Below, in pieces: positions 26,842 to 34,909 of a DNA stretch of 64,000 nt. The first letter of the stretch is position 1. Each line of letters begins with the position of its first letter. The DNA comes from Woeseiaceae bacterium (GTDB lineage Bacteria > Pseudomonadota > Gammaproteobacteria > Steroidobacterales > Woeseiaceae): assembly GCA_024640315.1 (NCBI GenBank), contig JAHEFF010000009.1:1-64000 (forward strand). The letters run 5' to 3'. Both the position numbers and the translations under genes were made by a program. The notes below the pieces were generated by a model, which saw only the letters and a program-made list of their open reading frames with translations, ran no database searches and had not been told where the DNA came from.

Positions 26842-28803
26842 TCAGTCGCCGGTTCCCCTCAGGCGATATAGCGAGTCTTCGTAGGCCATGGATGACCAGG
26901 CGGCGTGGGCCAGTGCCCTGGTGGCGAGAGCCTGATCGGGCTGATTTTGAGCTAATAATTGGCCGTCGCGGTACAGAAAGTGCCGGATCGGCAAGTCCTT
27001 CTGCAACACCACAACCCGTTCGCCCTCCATATAGGCCTGGTTTCCATTGAACTGCATGATGGCTCTACCTGCAAATGCCTGCATCTCGGGCCTGGTCAGG
27101 TCGTGCCCGATCATCGGATGTTCACCGCCGACACCAATCAATGACAGCAATGTCGGTGCCAGGTCTATCTGGCTGGCAACCGGGGTGAATGTGGCGTGCG
27201 AAATCGAGCCGCCCAGAATCACGCCGGGAATGTGAAAGCGCGCGACAGGAACAATTTCCGAGCCGTATACGCGGGAATTGTGGTCTGCAACGATGAGGAA
27301 GATCGTGTCGTCCCAGTAGTGCGACTGGCGGGCGGTATTGATGAATTGCCCCAGCGCGTAGTCCGCGTATTTGACAGCATTGTTGACGGTCTCTTTTTCC
27401 TCGTCGTGCAAAACAATGCGACCGTCAGGAAACTGAAATGGAGAATGATTCGTGGACGTAAATACGAGGCTAAAAAATGGCTTGTCGTGTCGTTCGTTGA
27501 ACGCTTCATGAGCGCGATTGAACAGATCCTCATCCGAAACGCCCCACGACCCCGTGAATATCGGATCGTCGTAATCGGCTTCATCGATGACTTGCTGGAA
27601 ACCGTTGTTCATGAAAAAGCGTCGCATGTTGTCGAATTGTGCTTCGCCACCGTAGATGAAAGATGTGTCATATCCCTCATCGGCCAGAAACTGCGCAAGC
27701 GTGAAAAAGTTTCTCTGCGACTTTTGCAGTTTAACGACACTTCGCGCCGGTGTCGGCGTGAAGCCACTTACCACAGCTTCCAGGCCGCGAACCGACCGGG
27801 TTCCGGTCGCATACAAATTTTCAAACCAGATACCTTCATCCGCCAGTGCATCGAGACTGGGTGTCAGGTCCAGGCCGCCAAGCGAGCCAACAAATTCAGC
27901 ACCGAGGCTTTCCTCCACGATGATGACAAGGTTTTTCCTTGTCGGGTTCGGTGCCGAATTCGATTGCATGTGCAGCGTCGGATAAGCGGACGATGAGAAG
28001 TCCGAGGGTTCGATCATCATTGCTGCCCGCACTTCTTCAAGCACGCGTTGACTATCCATAGGCGCATAGCGAAACCCACCTTCGGCTTCGTGGCGGGTTT
28101 CATAGGCTGCATATAGCAACGTATAGGCGGAATTCAGCGCAAGATCGTTCACAAGCGGGTCTGTGGATAATGCAACTGTGCTCGGGTTAACCGGGCGGTG
28201 ATCGAGAGTCGAACGAATCAGTCCCAGGCAGAGGACCAGGAGTAGCGGTGCAACAATGAGCGCCGGCAAAACGCCGGTTGGTCTGATTGGAGCAACCAGG
28301 CGCCCAAGTTGGCGAGCGTTTAGCCAGGTAATCAAACTGACGATCACCACGGCAAAGATGATGGGCAATTTATAAGCTGCCCAGAGTGTCGCGCCAACTT
28401 CCTTCGGATGATTCAGGTATTCGAGGAACAGGATATTTGGCCGACTGTCGAATTGATCTACGAACGACGGCGTGCTGCACTCCATGAATACAATGAGCAG
28501 CAGTGCGAGCGGGAGACATATTTTAAGGAGAGTCCGCCAGGCAGGAACGAGGAACCGGTTCGACGCGAGAATCGGGAAGCAGAGCACCGGTACAGCCAGC
28601 ATGAGGCCGAGGAGGACCAGGTCGAAGCGCAGACCCTGTAAAAACACATTGCCGAGCATGTCAGCATCGACAACACGTTGCCACTGCCAGGCGACGAAGA
28701 TCATTCGGCATACGGTCAATGTAACGACCATGCGCCAGGCGAAGGACATCAGCGGCCGCAGAGAAGTGGCAAGTCTTGTTGTGATACTCATTTGGTTGTT
28801 CAT
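26842..28803 (-). CDS. LTA-synthase-like membrane sulfatase/phosphoglycerol transferase
   Basis: This 653-residue protein has about five N-terminal membrane helices (to about residue 190) and a large periplasmic alkaline-phosphatase-fold domain. The start of that domain (NLVIIVEESLGAEF), the nucleophile region ATGTRSVRG and the later VADHN metal motif are visible. The family includes lipoteichoic acid synthase and, in Gram-negatives, phosphoglycerol transferases acting on periplasmic glucans or envelope lipids, so the latter is more likely here. The ATG at 28803 is chosen; the frame stays open to 28869 but would overlap the neighbouring outer-membrane gene. No strong ribosome site is visible. 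Confidence 0.82.
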   Translation of the reverse strand: MNNQMSITTRLATSLRPLMSFAWRMVVTLTVCRMIFVAWQWQRVVDADMLGNVFLQGLRFDLVLLGLMLAVPVLCFPILASNRFLVPAWRTLLKICLPLALLLIVFMECSTPSFVDQFDSRPNILFLEYLNHPKEVGATLWAAYKLPIIFAVVIVSLITWLNARQLGRLVAPIRPTGVLPALIVAPLLLVLCLGLIRSTLDHRPVNPSTVALSTDPLVNDLALNSAYTLLYAAYETRHEAEGGFRYAPMDSQRVLEEVRAAMMIEPSDFSSSAYPTLHMQSNSAPNPTRKNLVIIVEESLGAEFVGSLGGLDLTPSLDALADEGIWFENLYATGTRSVRGLEAVVSGFTPTPARSVVKLQKSQRNFFTLAQFLADEGYDTSFIYGGEAQFDNMRRFFMNNGFQQVIDEADYDDPIFTGSWGVSDEDLFNRAHEAFNERHDKPFFSLVFTSTNHSPFQFPDGRIVLHDEEKETVNNAVKYADYALGQFINTARQSHYWDDTIFLIVADHNSRVYGSEIVPVARFHIPGVILGGSISHATFTPVASQIDLAPTLLSLIGVGGEHPMIGHDLTRPEMQAFAGRAIMQFNGNQAYMEGERVVVLQKDLPIRHFLYRDGQLLAQNQPDQALATRALAHAAWSSMAYEDSLYRLRGTGD

Positions 28804-28846
28804 GGGTCTGTGTTGCTCTAAAAAAAGGTGAATCTCTTGTCTGAAG

Positions 28847-30535
28847 CTAGAAGCTCTTCTTGACGTCAATCAGGAACTGCACATTCTTGATGCTGTCATC
28901 GCCATCGAGTGGGAATGCCACGTCTATGTGCGTCATGCGTCCCTGTCCGGAGCGGGCGTTGCCGAGACGGAGTCCGAAGCCGACGTCTCTCAGCAATTCG
29001 TCTTTTTGTTCGTTGGGAAACCGGCTGTTCCAGGTCTTGCCAGCGTCGAAGAAAACGGCACCGCCCACGCGGAACAGTCGAAATGGGTACCAGTCCGTGA
29101 AGTATCGTTGCTCGATCGTGAGGAGTACGGCTTTGTCACCGCTTCGGTAACGGAGCGGATAACCGCGCAGACCGCTATCGCCACCAAGCAGCAGCTGGTT
29201 ATCGAGGTCGAGATTCTGACCGTATGTGCCACTGGCACCTGCGTAGAACAGGCGCCGGTCGGACTGCCGACGGTAGTACCTGGCGGCTGCGCCCAGCGTC
29301 ATGTTCTGAAATCCGTCGTCCTCTACTCTGGCATTGAGGCTGCTGGACAAAATCAAAGAACTCTGCTTCGAACTGCCGAAACCGGCCTGCGCCCCGGCAT
29401 CGATTATCCAGGCATTTCTGTCGGAGCCGAAGGCGGTTGACGCATAGCCAAGCCGGGCGCCTATGCGCTTTCCGAGGAATCGGTCTTCGGTTCGATTAAT
29501 TTCGTGGAAATTTTTGGCCTTCTCGAACCTGTCCTCGACCAGTTCAAAACCAACAAATGGATAGACGAGAGTCCGGTTTTCGGGAATCAGTGGCGTAGTG
29601 ACCGGGTCGTTGCTCAAGGGAGAAAACTGGTGATCGTCGTACGCAAGGCCCACCAGCAAACGCTTTGCCCAGCCGTTGGTCAACCCTTTCGACCAGCCGC
29701 GAAAAATCTCGAACGTCTCCGCCTGGTGACGAAACTGCGCCATGATTTCGCCATTCTCATAAAGTGAGTCGACCTGGTCGTTGTCCAGGACCGAAACGCC
29801 GTGAGCGCCGGTACTGTTCAGCGAGTAAAAAGGTTTTCTGAGGTCGAGAAAGCTTGTGTGACCATCGCTATTGTCGGCATACATCGCAGCCAGGCTGTAC
29901 CAGCTATCACCCAGCTGATTGTCACGAAACTTAAATATCATTGCATCGCGATCGACGTTGGACTTGTAGCTTGCTTCGACCTCCATACCGGTGCCGAGCA
30001 GATTCGTTTCCTTGACACCAATGCCGCCGCTGTTCTTGCCGCCGGATCGCGACAGCGATACCTTGGGAATCAGCGTCCAGACATCGCTGGTATGAACCTC
30101 GACGTCAACCGTGCCGCTGTCCCGCTGGATCGTTTCTATATTTGCGTCTTGTAAATAGCGATTGCTGCGCAGAATTCTCTCTGACTCCTCGAGAGAAGAT
30201 TTGGTGAGAATGTCGCCTTCGCTAAAAAGTAGTTGTTGCGAAATTACGTTCGGTTTCGTGGTGATGTGTGCTTTGTTAGCCAGACGGTAGAAGAATTTGT
30301 CTTCTTCCGGAAGATCCAGGTCGAAAATGTTCTTGTTGTCGATGGTTATCGAACCAACAACGGCCTTGCTGAAATCGATCGTTGACGGGGCCAGTACGGA
30401 GGTCGGGTTGACACCGGCGTCGGCAGGTTCCGGTTCGGCGGAGGCTTCTGCGTGAAGCTCGAGTGAAAGGGTCAGGGTGAGCAAAACGCAGACGCGAGTC
30501 GTTCCAGTGAAGGAATATCGGGTCTTGGCTGGCAT
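28847..30535 (-). CDS. POTRA/Omp85-type outer-membrane protein (BamA/TamA-like)
   Basis: This 562-residue exported protein has a signal peptide (about 1-31), a POTRA-like part (KPNVISQQLLFSEGDILTK then RSNRYLQDANI) and a C-terminal barrel of the surface-antigen type (GDSGLRGYPLRY, GAVFFDAGKTW, FLIDVKKSF). It is shorter than BamA and has only one or two POTRA units, so it is more like an accessory Omp85 protein than the essential insertase. It lies just upstream of the LTA-synthase-like gene on the same strand, 43 bases apart, which suggests a shared envelope task. Confidence 0.82.
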   Translation of the reverse strand: MPAKTRYSFTGTTRVCVLLTLTLSLELHAEASAEPEPADAGVNPTSVLAPSTIDFSKAVVGSITIDNKNIFDLDLPEEDKFFYRLANKAHITTKPNVISQQLLFSEGDILTKSSLEESERILRSNRYLQDANIETIQRDSGTVDVEVHTSDVWTLIPKVSLSRSGGKNSGGIGVKETNLLGTGMEVEASYKSNVDRDAMIFKFRDNQLGDSWYSLAAMYADNSDGHTSFLDLRKPFYSLNSTGAHGVSVLDNDQVDSLYENGEIMAQFRHQAETFEIFRGWSKGLTNGWAKRLLVGLAYDDHQFSPLSNDPVTTPLIPENRTLVYPFVGFELVEDRFEKAKNFHEINRTEDRFLGKRIGARLGYASTAFGSDRNAWIIDAGAQAGFGSSKQSSLILSSSLNARVEDDGFQNMTLGAAARYYRRQSDRRLFYAGASGTYGQNLDLDNQLLLGGDSGLRGYPLRYRSGDKAVLLTIEQRYFTDWYPFRLFRVGGAVFFDAGKTWNSRFPNEQKDELLRDVGFGLRLGNARSGQGRMTHIDVAFPLDGDDSIKNVQFLIDVKKSF

Positions 30536-30675
30536 GGGCTCTGTCTTGTCTCCCCAATCGAGGTCGGCGAATAGCCGAAACGGGTCCGATTAACCCGGAT
30601 TCAGACAGTTAGACTCTAAGTAGCGGAAAAACCTTCGCGGATGGGAAATTTCGTGCGCGAGCGGCCGGGTGGTGC

Positions 30676-30939
30676 CTACTGCATAAGTTCATGATCTGCT
30701 GGCAATTTATGCGTTACCCACATGGCGAGTCGATGCTTCATGCTGGGTATGTTCATCTGGTTTGGAGGCAATGGAATAATTTCCTTGTCATGGACCAGCA
30801 GGCGATACGCGTATTCAATCTTGAGATTGTGAGAATCAGTGGCCTCGAATTCGACGATGCCGCGTTTAACTGCATTCTCCATGACCATGGCCAGAGCTTC
30901 TTTTAGCAGGGCACTTTCGTTCTTCAGCTTCTTTGACAT
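30676..30939 (-). CDS. DUF5062-like small protein
   Basis: This 87-residue hydrophilic protein opens with MSKKLKNESALLKEAL and has a central YRLLVHDKEIIPLP and a C-terminal MKHRLAMWVTHKLP. These match my memory of the DUF5062 family in marine gammaproteobacteria, which has no known function. The ATG at 30939 is preferred to the TTG one codon upstream. It is flanked by the POTRA protein and the DUF4136 lipoprotein on the same strand, with gaps of about 140 and 80 bases. Confidence 0.65.
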   Translation of the reverse strand: MSKKLKNESALLKEALAMVMENAVKRGIVEFEATDSHNLKIEYAYRLLVHDKEIIPLPPNQMNIPSMKHRLAMWVTHKLPADHELMQ

Positions 30940-31018
30940 CAACAGTCCCGGGAATCGTCGCGGATACAGTTTATCAGGTGCCGGCGAAATGTCGGCCTCC
31001 TGATTCAGCTATTCCATA

Positions 31019-31597
31019 TTATTGCGGAAAGAATTCGAACAGCTTGCCCAGGCCCTCTGCGATTGCCGGGCGCGGGTCGTCGCGATCACTCTCGGTGACT
31101 GTCTTCTCCACCCATCCGTGCCAGACGGGCTTACCGGATTCGTTATCGAATATATCGATACCGAGCGTACCCTTGGTGTAGTTGTGCGCCGAGATTTCGC
31201 GGTAGTCATAATAGCTGTATGGAACGTGCCAGCCCCAGGCCCCGCGGTAGTGAGCAGGGTAGGAGTCAATCCTGATTTCCTGCCTGGTGCCGATCGTATA
31301 GGCGATCACGAAATCTGCCTGACCGCGGTCAGCAGAAAACGAATAGCCCTTTTGTTCGAGTTGGCTTTGAATCTCCGATTTGATCGTCGATTGGGCGAGC
31401 GCGCTTATGGGCATGGACGAATCAGCTGAAATCAACGGCTCCTCGTCAATCCAGGAGAAGGACTTATATGTATTGAAGTCGTTGGTTTCATCGAAGTGTG
31501 AGCCGGTATTGATCGTTGTGCAGGCGCCAACCAGGCCAGCGAACGTCAACAAGACTGACAACGCTGCAAATCTTTCGTATTTCACGGCCGACGTCAT
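31019..31597 (-). CDS. DUF4136-type lipoprotein
   Basis: This 192-residue lipoprotein has a signal peptide and a lipobox LVGAC at about residues 22-26. The body has the DUF4136 pattern: FDETNDFNTYKSFSWID near the start, ADFVIAYTIG in the middle and a late IDIFDNESGKPVWHGW. Members are envelope lipoproteins of unknown function. It is divergent from the small proline-rich gene across a 225-base gap. Confidence 0.78.
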   Translation of the reverse strand: MTSAVKYERFAALSVLLTFAGLVGACTTINTGSHFDETNDFNTYKSFSWIDEEPLISADSSMPISALAQSTIKSEIQSQLEQKGYSFSADRGQADFVIAYTIGTRQEIRIDSYPAHYRGAWGWHVPYSYYDYREISAHNYTKGTLGIDIFDNESGKPVWHGWVEKTVTESDRDDPRPAIAEGLGKLFEFFPQ

Positions 31598-31822
31598 TGC
31601 GATGCTCCTCTGAGTTAACTACCCCAGGATTATTGTCCGGACAAAGGCAATGCAGATCTATCAGTAAAATATCCTGACCGGCTGTGGTCACTACATATTC
31701 ACAAAATTCCGCCGCGCATGCGGATACCGCTGTGTACAAACCCTGATAGCGTAACGGCAAAAAGCCGTGCTACGTTTTCAGCATAAGTTGTGGGTTGAGG
31801 CTAAAGAGCCGCGGAGATACGA

Positions 31823-32008
31823 ATGAGCAACGGCCAGCCTGAGATTCCGCCGGGCAATCCTGTCGAGGTACCGCCGGAGCAGGCTCCACCCGACATTCCA
31901 CCGGGGGGGCCTTTAGAAGCGCCCGAACCGCTGCCGGAAATTCCGCCGCAGCCACCTGTTGAGATACCCCCGTCTCCGTCCGATGCTTCCCCAGACTATA
32001 CGAGGTGA
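31823..32008 (+). CDS. Small proline-rich repeat protein
   Basis: This 61-residue low-complexity protein is built from repeats of the form P-x-E/D-I/V-P-P, about one third proline with many Glu and no aromatic residue until a C-terminal Tyr. There is no signal peptide or membrane helix. GGAG about 8 bases before the ATG and a 3-base gap to the cytochrome gene suggest a genuine two-gene unit. I do not recognise it; a disordered or polyproline-II linker or partner peptide is possible. Confidence 0.55.
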   Translation: MSNGQPEIPPGNPVEVPPEQAPPDIPPGGPLEAPEPLPEIPPQPPVEIPPSPSDASPDYTR

Positions 32009-32011
32009 AAG

Positions 32012-32407
32012 ATGCGTCGATTATTGAAAATCGCACTGGTCGCGATTTGTGCTTCGGGCTGCTCTACGGAGAGAAGTGACGCGCCGGAGCCGGCCCAAGC
32101 CGAGCCGGAGCGACGAGCGGAAGCGTCGGTGACAATGGATGAGTCCGCCGTGTCTGGTGAGTCTGCTTACAATATTGCCTGCGCGTCATGCCACGACACC
32201 GGGGAAAACGGAGCGCCGTTGACCGGGGCCCCGGATTACTGGTCTGACCGGTCCCCGTTGTGGGAGGCCGTGTTGGCGGATCACGCGAAAAAAGGGTATA
32301 TGAAAATGCCGGCGAAGGGTGGCATGTCCGAGTTGCCAGACCAGGTGGTAGTGAGTGCAACGGAGTACATGATGTTGCTCACTTACCCGAATCGGCCGCG
32401 GGATTGA
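32012..32407 (+). CDS. Cytochrome c5-type mono-heme lipoprotein
   Basis: This 131-residue lipoprotein has a lipobox ASGC (Cys 17), an Ala/Glu/Pro-rich tether to about residue 45, and one heme motif CASCH (57-61). The later MKMPAKGGMSELPDQVV carries the axial Met and resembles cytochrome c5. It likely shuttles electrons in the periplasm while anchored to a membrane. GAGGTG lies close upstream of its ATG, and the proline-rich gene ends 3 bases before it. Confidence 0.85.
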   Translation: MRRLLKIALVAICASGCSTERSDAPEPAQAEPERRAEASVTMDESAVSGESAYNIACASCHDTGENGAPLTGAPDYWSDRSPLWEAVLADHAKKGYMKMPAKGGMSELPDQVVVSATEYMMLLTYPNRPRD

Positions 32408-32488
32408 GAGTATCGACGTTGAGACTTTAACCCGGTATCGCGGACGCATCAGGACATATTGATACAGGCAGCATGCTAACGGGCCGAC

Positions 32489-32506
32489 AAAGCTGCCCCC
32501 AGCTTT
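32489..32506. terminator. Terminator-like hairpin between convergent genes
   Basis: AAAGCTG (32489-32495) and CAGCTTT (32500-32506) form a perfect 7-base-pair stem with a CCCC loop. It lies between the cytochrome c5 gene ending at 32407 and the channel gene ending at 32547, so it could serve both strands. It has no long T run, so efficiency is doubtful. Confidence 0.45.
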
Positions 32507-32546
32507 CTCCAGCACTTCGGCACAAATTGATCACGCACGCAAAGAC

Positions 32547-33023
32547 TTACCGCGAAATCCGCTCGCGCTTGATTCGCTCGACGTTCTCAATCAGTGTATC
32601 GACAGTCTCCTTGAGCAGGTCCAGCTCTTCGATCGACAGGTTGTCCAGCTGCTCCAGGTTGTATTCGATGGTGTCGACAATCTGACTGGCCGGCCGCCGC
32701 AGTGGTCTCATGAAATAGGCGGTTACAGTGGCCACGATAATGCCGAAGAACAACACCGATCCGATAATGATCCAGATTCCGCCAACCAACTTTGATACGC
32801 CGGAAACGGGTGGGTTGGCAATCCCGGCAGTGGACAGGGCAGCGATACCCCAGTACAAAGCATCGCCGAACGAAGTGATAACCGTGCTCCCCGCGGACCG
32901 TTCCGACACATAGAGCATGCTCGCAAAGAAGACCCACAGGACAATAAGCAGGACAATCATCCAGATGAACGGCGTCTGCCGCGCTACGGAAAGGAGAAAA
33001 GCCTTTAAGCGTTGGCTGAGCAT
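32547..33023 (-). CDS. Two-TM ion channel-like protein with non-canonical filter
   Basis: This 158-residue membrane protein has helix 1 at about 18-38, a pore-helix region (SFGDALYWGIAAL, 51-63), a filter-like turn and helix 2 at about 78-104. A charged, probably coiled-coil C-terminus follows (about 115-155). The topology matches KcsA-type channels of the ion-channel family. The filter position reads TAGIAN (65-70), where potassium channels have TVGYGD, so K+ selectivity should not be assumed. It lies 17 bases after the gene at 33041-34204 on the same strand. Confidence 0.7.
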   Translation of the reverse strand: MLSQRLKAFLLSVARQTPFIWMIVLLIVLWVFFASMLYVSERSAGSTVITSFGDALYWGIAALSTAGIANPPVSGVSKLVGGIWIIIGSVLFFGIIVATVTAYFMRPLRRPASQIVDTIEYNLEQLDNLSIEELDLLKETVDTLIENVERIKRERISR

Positions 33024-33040
33024 CAGACGTCTCTCCTGTT

Positions 33041-34204
33041 TTAAATTTCCAGAAATTCGTCAGGCACGAAGCTGGTCGCCAGCATGACCCGGTTGATGTC
33101 GAGGTGCTCCAGCCAGCTGTTGACTCGTTGGTTAGTGGGGCTGCACCAGAACGCTTCAATGGCGTTACGAAGCGAGGAAAAATGCTGTAACTGATCGACT
33201 TCCTGTCGTAAACCCAGCGCAAACAGATCGGGTTTGTCCGCTATGACTTCCCGCATCTTCGCCACGGCATGCAAGCCGATTGATAGACCCAGCTCGCGAA
33301 ACGCCAGCCGGTATTCCGCTGGATTGTCGAGACCGCCATCACTCGCATATTCGACCAGGCTCTCTGTCGACGCCTGGACCAATGCTGCGGCGAGTTGCTG
33401 GTCACCGAGGTGGGCTGCGGCGCGCAGCTGTATCACCCGGCACGCATCGAAAAGCAGGCCGCCTATGCCGAGTGGGTCCCCGGTATTCCAGCGCTGGCCC
33501 TCAATTGTCGTGGCAACATCACGGATCTCCGCGTCCAGCTCCGACGCGCCTGGATCTGCGGCTAAAACCTGTCCGCAGTGGACGATTTCGTTGTAGGTAA
33601 TGTAAGCATCGAGGGCGTCATGAAGTCCCGCCGACGGAACCAGCGGATACGTCAGGTCGATGCTCATTTTCCAAACCAGGTGCGGCATGCCACCCGGCGC
33701 CTGTGTGAATTCGGCGTGAGCAGCCTTCGCGAGTTCCGTAGCGAAACGATAGTAGCGCGGGTCGCCGGTGACCTCGCCGACACGGCACAACGCATGCATC
33801 CATTTGGTCAGGTAGTGGAAATACTGTCCGTCCCGGTCCCATTCCAGGCGTTCGTTGAAAGGTTCATCGGGACGCCTTTCATTGAGTCGCTTGCCGATCC
33901 GGAGTCCACCTGCAGTAGGGCGCGCCAGCCCTTCGGCATCACTCAGTCCGCTGATCCAGCCACTTCGAGAGTCATCGTTACGATGCCTGCCGAGGATATT
34001 GTGCACCTGGTCGACCAGCATCAGGGCAAGGTCCCTGAATACCATTTCACCTGTGTGGCGATACAGGCTCAGGAAATTGCAGACCGCGTGCGCATCGGTC
34101 CACAGATATCGACGTGGCGGCTTCGTCGACGTGCTGAGCCCCGTCTGTTCGGCAAATGCCAGCATGATGTCGCGGGCGCTGGCAGCTGATGCAACTTGTC
34201 CCAT
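33041..34204 (-). CDS. Conserved hypothetical, six-hairpin-like alpha-barrel protein
   Basis: This 387-residue protein has no signal peptide or membrane helix and is rich in helices with regularly spaced segments such as DAHAVCNFLSLYRHTG, YFHYLTKWMHALCRVG and RYYRFATELAKAAH. The rhythm resembles (alpha/alpha)6 glycosidase or epimerase-like folds, but I cannot name a family or catalytic residues. ATG at 34204 is chosen after GGGGGCG; the frame remains open to 34267 inside the neighbouring gene. It follows two small genes and precedes the channel gene on the same strand. Confidence 0.6.
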   Translation of the reverse strand: MGQVASAASARDIMLAFAEQTGLSTSTKPPRRYLWTDAHAVCNFLSLYRHTGEMVFRDLALMLVDQVHNILGRHRNDDSRSGWISGLSDAEGLARPTAGGLRIGKRLNERRPDEPFNERLEWDRDGQYFHYLTKWMHALCRVGEVTGDPRYYRFATELAKAAHAEFTQAPGGMPHLVWKMSIDLTYPLVPSAGLHDALDAYITYNEIVHCGQVLAADPGASELDAEIRDVATTIEGQRWNTGDPLGIGGLLFDACRVIQLRAAAHLGDQQLAAALVQASTESLVEYASDGGLDNPAEYRLAFRELGLSIGLHAVAKMREVIADKPDLFALGLRQEVDQLQHFSSLRNAIEAFWCSPTNQRVNSWLEHLDINRVMLATSFVPDEFLEI

Positions 34205-34224
34205 TACATGTCGCCCCCGTCGGG

Positions 34225-34515
34225 CTAGGAAACGGGGGCGGGCGCCCCGGCGATTCTCGCCTCGCAAGCGCCGCGCCTGGATAGAATATCGACAGCAATT
34301 CGTTGCCGATCGACGGCGAATTCCCCTGCCAGTAGCCCCGGTTCATCTAAATCAAAACCTGCAGAAAGCAGCTCGCCAACTGTGCCGTACAGGTGGTCGC
34401 GGTCGAAACACACCCCCACCGCCTGGCGAATCATCTGCTTTCCCTGTTTCCCGGTCATTCTGTGGACTCTGGTTCGCAGTTCTTTTGATGCAACTGCCCG
34501 GGAATCAACCGTCAC
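34225..34515 (-). CDS. Small hypothetical protein, stress-protein-17M-like segment
   Basis: This 96-residue protein has a central VGVCFDRDHLYGTVGELL and then SAGFDLDEPGLLAGE. These weakly resemble the N-terminal repeat of general-stress-protein-17M-like proteins, but that family is usually longer and this is not a firm match. It starts at GTG 34515, overlapping the preceding gene by 11 bases, and ends 21 bases before the 387-residue hypothetical. Codon use and overlaps support a real gene. Confidence 0.5.
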   Translation of the reverse strand: MTVDSRAVASKELRTRVHRMTGKQGKQMIRQAVGVCFDRDHLYGTVGELLSAGFDLDEPGLLAGEFAVDRQRIAVDILSRRGACEARIAGAPAPVS

Positions 34516-34744
34516 GATCCTCGGGTGACTGAATTCCTGCCAGATTGAGTATGTTCATGAGCCGATGGATTTGAGTTCCTTTGCGCTCCCTGATGCCAAT
34601 GAGTTCGTTGTCGTCACTCGTCATCATTACCAGGGCAGCGTCGAGTTCATCAATGGTCGCGTTCATCGCGAGGATCTCGACGGCAGCATGATCCGGCAGG
34701 TCTGGAAATAATTTCTTTATGTCGTTGTGCGAAGCAATGGTCAT
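34505..34744 (-). CDS. Small hypothetical protein
   Basis: This is a 79-residue acidic protein with no recognised domain, starting MTIASHNDIKKLFPDLPDHA and rich in Asp, Ile and Leu. The ATG at 34744 is chosen; a TTG two codons upstream is in frame. It is the first of a likely three- or four-gene run leading to the channel gene. Its end overlaps the next gene by 11 bases, which supports translation. Confidence 0.5.
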   Translation of the reverse strand: MTIASHNDIKKLFPDLPDHAAVEILAMNATIDELDAALVMMTSDDNELIGIRERKGTQIHRLMNILNLAGIQSPEDRDG

Positions 34745-34909
34745 GATCAAAACCTAGACCCACTGCGGCCAAAGCGGTATCAGGGTTTGTACACATCCCA
34801 TTGCTTCTGTGGCGCGGGAAAACTCGGGCTAGGTAGAAATTCTTATCGAGCGGCAGATGAAAAATCGGTAAATTGACCATTCAGCACCTGGTGTCGTTGC
34901 ACCGTCTGG

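Noticed and set aside
27196..27996. 266-codon plus-strand frame within the LTA-synthase-like gene
   Set aside because: Antisense to the catalytic domain and without recognisable motifs or ribosome site.
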